From positions 1-64,000 of the forward strand of contig JBASDX010000004.1 in NCBI GenBank assembly GCA_049652385.1: a stretch of 64,000 nt of DNA, given 5' to 3'. Both the position numbers and the translations under genes were made by a program. The notes beneath the pieces are model-generated. The model worked only from the letters and a program-made list of their open reading frames with translations. It searched no databases and was not told where the DNA came from. The DNA comes from DMER64 sp049652385 (lineage in GTDB: Bacteria > Bacteroidota > Bacteroidia > Bacteroidales > UBA932). Positions 59,002 to 64,000 of this stretch are shown in pieces (the stretch's first letter is position 1; the number at the start of each line of letters is the position of its first letter).

Positions 59002-61428
59002 ATGCAAAAAGATACATTTCCCGTTTTAGACATGAGTTGTGCCGGATGCGCGATGAATGTTGAGAAGAAGGTGCGTTCGCTGCCGGGCGTCAAAGAGGCT
59101 GCTGTCAATTTTGCAGCAGGAACGTTGCTTGTGGAATACGACTCGGCAAAAATAAGCCCCTACCAGATCCAGGCACAGGTGCGCTCTATTGGTTACCGGC
59201 TGATCATCCCGGATGAAAACACAGAGGAAAAGCAGGATGATGCGCAACGTAAGAGTTATAATCAAATGAAAATCAATGTGTTTGTGGCGTGGCTGTTTTC
59301 CGTGCCACTCATGATCGTATCCATGGCTTTCATGCACTGGGAGCATGCCAATTGGGTCATGCTGCTGCTGGTTTTGCCCATCATGTTTTTTGCCGGGCGC
59401 CACTATTACATCCGCGCCTGGAAAATGTTGCGCAAAAAGATGGTCAACATGGATACTTTAATCAGTCTGAGTACCATTGTGGCGTTTTTGTACAGCCTGT
59501 TCAATACGTTGTTCCCGGAATTTTTCGTGAGCCGAGGCATAGAAGTGCATGTGTATTACGAGGCGGCGGGCATGATCCTGTCGTTCGTGCTGCTTGGTAA
59601 GTTTCTGGAAGAGAGAGCAAAGAACAGGACCGGCTCGGCCATCAAAGGCCTCATGGGCCTCCAGCCCAAAACCGCCCGGGTGCTGGTGGAAGGCAGTAGC
59701 GATGCTTGCCCGACAGCCGCAGGCCCAAACATGATGCCTACCCCTGCCGGCACTACTTCCGGTATGCCTACCCCTGCCGGGACAATTTCCGGCGCATCCA
59801 TGATGTCAACCCCAACCAAAGCAATACCTCTTACAGAAAAGGAAATGCCTATTTCCATGCTGCAGGTGGGTGACCGGGTTGTGGTGCGCCCGGGGGAACG
59901 GATACCCGTGGATGGCATTGTAGATGAGGGACTTTCGTACGTAGATGAAAGCATGATCAGCGGCGAGCCGGTGGCTGTGGAGAAGCAGCCCGGGGCGAAA
60001 GTGCTCTCCGGAACCATCAACCAGCGCGGATCCCTCACCATCAAAGCCTCCCAGGTGGGCAGCGGTACCGTACTTGCGCAAATTGTGCGCATGGTGCGGG
60101 AAGCCCAGGGAAGCAAGGCTCCCGTTCAGAAAATTGCCGATAAGGTCAGCGCCATTTTTGTGCCGGTGGTGATCAATATTGCCGTTGTCACTTTTGTCCT
60201 GTGGATGTTGATCGGCGGAACTACTTATTTTTCAATGGCTTTGCTGGCTGCTGTTTCCGTATTGGTGATCGCTTGCCCTTGCGCTTTGGGGCTGGCCACG
60301 CCTACCGCCCTGATGGTCGGGATTGGAAAAGCAGCCGAAAAACACATCCTTATTAAAGATGCGTATGCCCTGGAAAATATGGGCAAAGTGGATTGCGTGG
60401 TCCTGGACAAAACCGGCACGCTGACAAAGGGAAAGCCCGAGGTTGAGACAATTTTTTGGACAAAAATTCCTTCCGAAACGGAAAAAGCCGTCTTCCTGGC
60501 CGGCGAAATGAAATCCGAGCATCCCCTTGCCGAGGCGATTGTCCAATACATGCAGCAGGACAACGTGACTCCCGCAGTCCTCAATGGTTTTGAAAGCATC
60601 CCAGGCAAAGGCATCGAGTTTTCCTTTGATGGAAAAGTGTTTCGTGCCGGAAACCTTGCGTTTGTCTTGCCGGAAAATCCCCTGGCCGGTGAGGTTTCAT
60701 TGGAATCAGACCATTCCGGTTCCGTTGAATCACTTGCCAATGGACCGGATCCGGAAAGTCCCCTGGCCGGTGAGGTGCTGGATCGATCCATTATGAAGTT
60801 GGTTGCCGAGTGGCAACAGGAAGGCAAAGGCGTGGTTTTCTTCGGAGACACCACTCAGATTCTGGCGGTTGCCGCACTGAAAGATCCCGTCAAAGAGACA
60901 ACTTTCACCGCCCTTGAACAACTCGGCAAGATGAACATTCAAGTCCACATGCTCACCGGGGACTCGCACAAAACCGCAGCCTCCGTCGCTACTGAACTCG
61001 GCATAAAACACGTCCTTTCCGGCGTCCTGCCTCAGGAAAAAGAAGACTACATTCGCAAGCTGCAGGAGGAAGGCCGTTTTGTTGCCATGGTGGGCGACGG
61101 CATCAACGACTCCCAGGCGCTTGCCCGTGCCCACGTGAGTATTGCCATGGGGAAGGGAACGGATATTGCTATGGACGTTGCGCAGGTAACCCTCACGACT
61201 TCGGATCTGACGCTTCTTTCGGAAGCCATCAAACTTTCCAGGAGAACTGTTCGCATCATCCGCCAGAATTTATTCTGGGCATTTGTTTACAATACCCTGG
61301 GTATTCCTATTGCTGCCGGTGTCCTCTACCCCTTCACCGGCCTGCTCCTGAATCCCATGTGGGCCAGCGCCGCCATGGCCTTCAGCTCCATCTCCGTCGT
61401 CCTCAATAGCCTGAGACTGCGGCGATAA
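59002..61428 (+). CDS. copA: Copper-translocating P1B-type ATPase
   Basis: An 808-residue membrane pump exporting Cu(I). The single N-terminal metal-binding domain has MSCAGCAMNVEKKV (CxxC, about residues 11-24). Eight membrane helices are expected; the CPC transport motif is in IACPCALGLATPTAL, the phosphorylation site in LDKTGTLTKGK, the actuator motif in MISGEPVAVEK, and GDGINDSQALA near the end. Two unusual low-complexity insertions are present: PTPAGT-type repeats at about residues 233-275 in the actuator domain and a duplicated PLAGEV stretch at about 558-590 in the nucleotide domain. It is the only plus-strand gene here, divergent from the polysaccharide locus. Confidence 0.93.
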   Translation: MQKDTFPVLDMSCAGCAMNVEKKVRSLPGVKEAAVNFAAGTLLVEYDSAKISPYQIQAQVRSIGYRLIIPDENTEEKQDDAQRKSYNQMKINVFVAWLFSVPLMIVSMAFMHWEHANWVMLLLVLPIMFFAGRHYYIRAWKMLRKKMVNMDTLISLSTIVAFLYSLFNTLFPEFFVSRGIEVHVYYEAAGMILSFVLLGKFLEERAKNRTGSAIKGLMGLQPKTARVLVEGSSDACPTAAGPNMMPTPAGTTSGMPTPAGTISGASMMSTPTKAIPLTEKEMPISMLQVGDRVVVRPGERIPVDGIVDEGLSYVDESMISGEPVAVEKQPGAKVLSGTINQRGSLTIKASQVGSGTVLAQIVRMVREAQGSKAPVQKIADKVSAIFVPVVINIAVVTFVLWMLIGGTTYFSMALLAAVSVLVIACPCALGLATPTALMVGIGKAAEKHILIKDAYALENMGKVDCVVLDKTGTLTKGKPEVETIFWTKIPSETEKAVFLAGEMKSEHPLAEAIVQYMQQDNVTPAVLNGFESIPGKGIEFSFDGKVFRAGNLAFVLPENPLAGEVSLESDHSGSVESLANGPDPESPLAGEVLDRSIMKLVAEWQQEGKGVVFFGDTTQILAVAALKDPVKETTFTALEQLGKMNIQVHMLTGDSHKTAASVATELGIKHVLSGVLPQEKEDYIRKLQEEGRFVAMVGDGINDSQALARAHVSIAMGKGTDIAMDVAQVTLTTSDLTLLSEAIKLSRRTVRIIRQNLFWAFVYNTLGIPIAAGVLYPFTGLLLNPMWASAAMAFSSISVVLNSLRLRR

Positions 61429-61589
61429 GGGTGGCTGCGGAGAGCGGCCGCGGGGAGCTGCTCATGCTGGCTGGCGCCAGCAGCGCAGGGGGTGCAAATC
61501 CGCTTCCGGCATCCCCACAACCCACCGCACCCTATCGCAATTCTTCAGCTGCCAGCCACAACCGCAAATCCGCTGCTGCCGGCATCCCA
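61429..61589. other. GC-rich gap between convergent copA and peptidase genes
   Basis: 161 bp without a gene. It contains the palindrome GCTGGCGCCAGC (61470-61481) and the second copy of GCGCAGGGGGTGCAA (61483-61497). A bidirectional terminator would be expected here, but no U-tract follows either arm, so I cannot assign one. Confidence 0.4.
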
Positions 61590-62147
61590 TCACCTTCTCA
61601 GCAACCGCATCACCCATCCCCACACCCGACGCAGTAATCCCCGCACCCGCTGCAGCCACCCTCGCACCCTACGCATGCGCAACGTTCGTGGGCTGTGGGC
61701 CGGCAACTCGGCAAGGGCTATCACATCTTCAATAGGCACCACCTCGGTGCTTCTAAGCGCATCACCCCGCGTGACGAATTTCACAAGCCGTGCTACCGGC
61801 TGCCCCACGATTGGGCCCGACTTGGATCCCGGCACTGAAGATCCCGGCACAGAAGATCCCGTCTCTCCCACCAGATTCTCTTGCACGATTTCAATCACCC
61901 GGTGCATCAAAAAGCCCTTGCTCCATCGGAAAAAAATCACATCGCCAACCTTTATTTGCAGTGGATCAACGTGATGCAAAGCCACCATGTCACGGCCATC
62001 CATCAGTATTGGAAACATGCTGTTACCTCTGACCCGTAACTTAACGGATTTGCCTGCAGCTATCTGCTCCTCGATCAAAGGCAATACGTTTTCGTTTGGT
62101 AAAAACAGGACATTTTTTGAGGATAATTTTTTATGAATTTTTATCAT
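61590..62147 (-). CDS. S24/S26-family peptidase-like protein
   Basis: A 185-residue protein of the signal-peptidase/LexA-like fold: VKLRVRGNSMFPIL contains the candidate catalytic serine, VGDVIFFRWSKGFLMHRVIEI and VKFVTRGDAL the later strands. No membrane anchor is visible. A GSSVPGS tandem (about residues 97-109) and an arginine-rich amphipathic tail (RTLRMRRVRGWLQRVRGLL) are additions unusual for the fold. The start overlaps the stop of the HPr-kinase-like gene by 4 bp, so the genes form one operon. In Bacteroidota such peptidases sit with ABC exporters in peptide-maturation clusters. Confidence 0.7.
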   Translation of the reverse strand: MIKIHKKLSSKNVLFLPNENVLPLIEEQIAAGKSVKLRVRGNSMFPILMDGRDMVALHHVDPLQIKVGDVIFFRWSKGFLMHRVIEIVQENLVGETGSSVPGSSVPGSKSGPIVGQPVARLVKFVTRGDALRSTEVVPIEDVIALAELPAHSPRTLRMRRVRGWLQRVRGLLRRVWGWVMRLLRR

Positions 62148-63304
62148 TTTTTACCTTTTGTCTTATTATCTGAGCGAGCATCACCAAACTGAATTTCCAA
62201 TCCTGACTTATTGTTTCCGAAGACATTTCTGTAGATTAGCTGCACAGCCGATGGTTTAGGCAGGCACTCCAGCCGGTAAACGGGTATTGTTTTCAATATC
62301 CCGGAAATGATGGTGCAAATCATTTCGTGCAAATTTTCGTCCTTCAGATAAGCCGGCGGAAACGATGGGTACAAAGCGGCAAAACCCTGCACAACATTCA
62401 ATCGGGTAGCCCTGTAAAAGGGAGCCTGCTGCAACCGCACGATCGCTGCAACCGGGTAATTTTCATTGCGATAGACTTTCCCCTTCCCGCTCCACGGCGA
62501 GCCGTATATATATAAGGTATTCTCGTGATCATCATCGTGATTGTGATCGTGCTCTTGATCTTGCTCGTGCTCTTTGTCGAGCTTTAGATCCTGTCCAAGC
62601 TCGTCCTGTCGTGGGGAATTGCAATCGCGCGCTTTCAGATCCTCTCTCTTATGCAATCTGAGCAGCGGGCTGTCATCGTTCAGCAGCCGGGTACCCGGAA
62701 CGTTCTCCAGCCAAAGCCGCGTGTGGGTGCTCTTGCCCGTCCCCGATTCCCCCAGGAACAGAACTGCCTGATTTTCATGGATTATTACCGAGGAGTGTAT
62801 GGCAGCAGTCAACTCGGGAATTCCTGCAAACCCCACTGCCATCCACAAAGCAAACCTCAAGTGGTTCGGGTCCGGGACCTTAATATGGTTTGTGGGCTTC
62901 TCGTATAGCGCACATAAACAATTCATTACATGCCGGCCGGTTTCCATTTCCAATTTAATGGAAAGCTTCCCATCCGTGGTAAATATCAGGAATTTATACG
63001 AATTGTCCAGTTTACGCAGTTCACAAACTCCGGTTTCCATATCAAAAGTGGAAAGAATCCGTTCTTTGTTCTTTTGGGCCGCATCTTCAGCAGCTTCTTT
63101 CAGTGGAACAATATTAATAGTAAACAGCTTATTTTCGGCAGAATTCGTTGCCTCACATTCTTTATTCGTTTTGGACAATTTTTCTGACAATTTTTCGGAC
63201 AAAAACGGAGCGAATCCCGGTAACTGCCAATTTTGTCCATCAGGCAGTTTCCAGACAATTTCAATAAAATGCCCTGCTATTTCATACACATAAGATTGGT
63301 CCAT
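62144..63304 (-). CDS. HPr-kinase-like P-loop protein
   Basis: About 386 residues from the ATG at 63304 (MDQSYVYEIAGHFIEIVW), chosen because earlier starts overlap the ABC gene. The P-loop is VLFLGESGTGKSTHTRLWL (about 195-213), followed by LLNDDSPLLRL and YGSPWSGKGKVY, the pattern of HprK-like kinases found with lasso-type and other peptide clusters. Between these lies a His/Asp/Glu-rich low-complexity insert of ~35 residues (about 226-260). The role is unknown; it may phosphorylate a peptide or carrier. It is coupled to the ABC gene (2-bp gap) and to the peptidase gene. Confidence 0.72.
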   Translation of the reverse strand: MDQSYVYEIAGHFIEIVWKLPDGQNWQLPGFAPFLSEKLSEKLSKTNKECEATNSAENKLFTINIVPLKEAAEDAAQKNKERILSTFDMETGVCELRKLDNSYKFLIFTTDGKLSIKLEMETGRHVMNCLCALYEKPTNHIKVPDPNHLRFALWMAVGFAGIPELTAAIHSSVIIHENQAVLFLGESGTGKSTHTRLWLENVPGTRLLNDDSPLLRLHKREDLKARDCNSPRQDELGQDLKLDKEHEQDQEHDHNHDDDHENTLYIYGSPWSGKGKVYRNENYPVAAIVRLQQAPFYRATRLNVVQGFAALYPSFPPAYLKDENLHEMICTIISGILKTIPVYRLECLPKPSAVQLIYRNVFGNNKSGLEIQFGDARSDNKTKGKK

Positions 63305-63306
63305 TT

Positions 63307-64000
63307 CTAAATGCTCCATTCCGTTATATCTATGATCCGGTCGCATTGCTCCAACAGGCTGTCCCTGTGAGAGATAATTACCACAGTCATGTCCCGGTTC
63401 ATGAATTCCCGCAAAAGTATTCCCGTAATCCCGGCCTCAGTCGCCGGATCCAGAGCCGAGGTGGGTTCGTCCATAAGCAAGATTTCCGCTTTTTTGAAGT
63501 GCGCCCTGGCAATCCCAACGCGCTGACGTTCACCGCCTGAGAGCCTTGCCCCGCCTTCACCGATGGGGGTTTGAATGCCCTTTGGAAGCGATGCCAGCCA
63601 GTCACCCAGCGAAGCCGTTTTCAGGGAATCCTCCAAACGCCCCAGGTCTTCCTCCAACTGCGTCTGGTCCCCTTTCAACTGCTGCTCATCCGCTAACCGC
63701 CTCTGTTCCTGGTCTTCCTCCGACTGCCCGCAGTCATTCTTTGGTCTCTTGCGATCATCTTTGATCGGCAATCGATCACCCTCACAATAAGGCGTAACAT
63801 TCTGTGCCAAAGTTCCTTCCGTGATAAACACATCCTGCGAAACATACCCGATCCTGCGGTGCCATGCTTCCGTATTTTCCGGGCCGAGTGGGACGCCGTC
63901 AATCAAAATGCTTCCGGTTTGCGGGCGGTAAAGCCCCATCAGCAAATACATCAGCGTACTTTTTCCTTTTCCGGTAGGGCCCGAGATGCCTACCCGCTCG
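63307..64000 (-). CDS. ABC transporter ATP-binding domain (C-terminal part, cut by window edge)
   Basis: 231 codons of an ABC exporter nucleotide-binding domain. Walker A GPTGKGKST lies at the window edge, the Q-loop in RIGYVSQDVFI, the ABC signature LSGGERQRVGIARAHF, Walker B EILLMDEPTSALD and the H-loop VVIISHRD. A charged low-complexity insert of ~55 residues (DRLPIKDDRKRPKNDCGQSE onward) separates the Q-loop helix from LGDWLASLPKGIQTPIGEGG. The membrane domain, and possibly a peptidase domain, lie outside. It probably exports a peptide processed by the neighbouring genes (inference). Confidence 0.85.
   Translation of the reverse strand, partial: ERVGISGPTGKGKSTLMYLLMGLYRPQTGSILIDGVPLGPENTEAWHRRIGYVSQDVFITEGTLAQNVTPYCEGDRLPIKDDRKRPKNDCGQSEEDQEQRRLADEQQLKGDQTQLEEDLGRLEDSLKTASLGDWLASLPKGIQTPIGEGGARLSGGERQRVGIARAHFKKAEILLMDEPTSALDPATEAGITGILLREFMNRDMTVVIISHRDSLLEQCDRIIDITEWSI

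Noticed and set aside
1..64000. CRISPR arrays, tRNA or rRNA genes
   Set aside because: Iteron groups have only two or three units without equal spacers, and no cloverleaf or rRNA-like sequence was recognised.

Overview
This window looks like a bacterium of the phylum Bacteroidota, order Bacteroidales (possibly a Dysgonomonadaceae-type anaerobe; the family is a guess). The evidence is an UpxY-type NusG paralog heading a giant polysaccharide locus, a TAnnTTTG-like promoter element, GxxExxY and AAA_14/DUF4143 genes, and dispersed Bacteroidota-type repeats. Nothing in the sequence names a species.

Layout. (1) 1-5100 is an accessory edge: the start of a HipBA toxin-antitoxin operon with three operator-like palindromes, an AbiEi/AbiEii toxin-antitoxin pair, a pRiA4b ORF-3-like gene and a DUF4143 ATPase. 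(2) 5650-58460 is one enormous, almost entirely minus-strand surface-polysaccharide locus. It is read from upxY (58460) through a WecA-type initiating transferase, Wza- and Wzz-type export/chain-length genes, sugar-nucleotide genes (two complete rml sets, three ugd plus UDP-glucuronate epimerase pairs, tviB/tviC-type genes, capE/capF), Wzx, Wzy, several glycosyltransferases, a CapA/ATP-grasp pair, a deacetylase and an acetyltransferase, and ends at a shortened fructose-6-phosphate aldolase. Duplicated pathway genes, two initiating transferases, truncated paralogs and an IS3 element with unmatched flanks suggest that at least two loci were fused and then partly eroded. (3) 58460-64000 holds the leader and promoter of the locus, then a plus-strand copper P-type ATPase and a minus-strand S24/S26 peptidase - HPr-kinase-like - ABC transporter module of the kind found with exported peptides.

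How the genes fit together. ugd/uge, rml, tviB/tviC and capE/capF would supply UDP-GlcA/GalA, dTDP-rhamnose, N-acetylhexosaminuronic acid and a 2-acetamido-2,6-dideoxy-L-hexose. WecA-type transferases start the repeat unit on undecaprenyl phosphate, glycosyltransferases extend it, Wzx flips it, Wzy polymerises it, and the Wzz/Wza pair sets length and exports it. UpxY is expected to let RNA polymerase read the long locus.

Most notable observation: five separate cargo units in this window (four AAA_14/DUF4143 ATPase genes or remnants and one AbiE pair) each lie between direct repeats of about 50-165 bp. In four of these the inner repeat lies within about 150 bp of the cargo stop codon, and in three it abuts it. 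The repeated DNA differs in each case (the 3' end of whatever gene is next door, or an intergenic palindrome). At least three of the ATPases also have short direct repeats just upstream. This may be an undescribed way in which such small genes spread.
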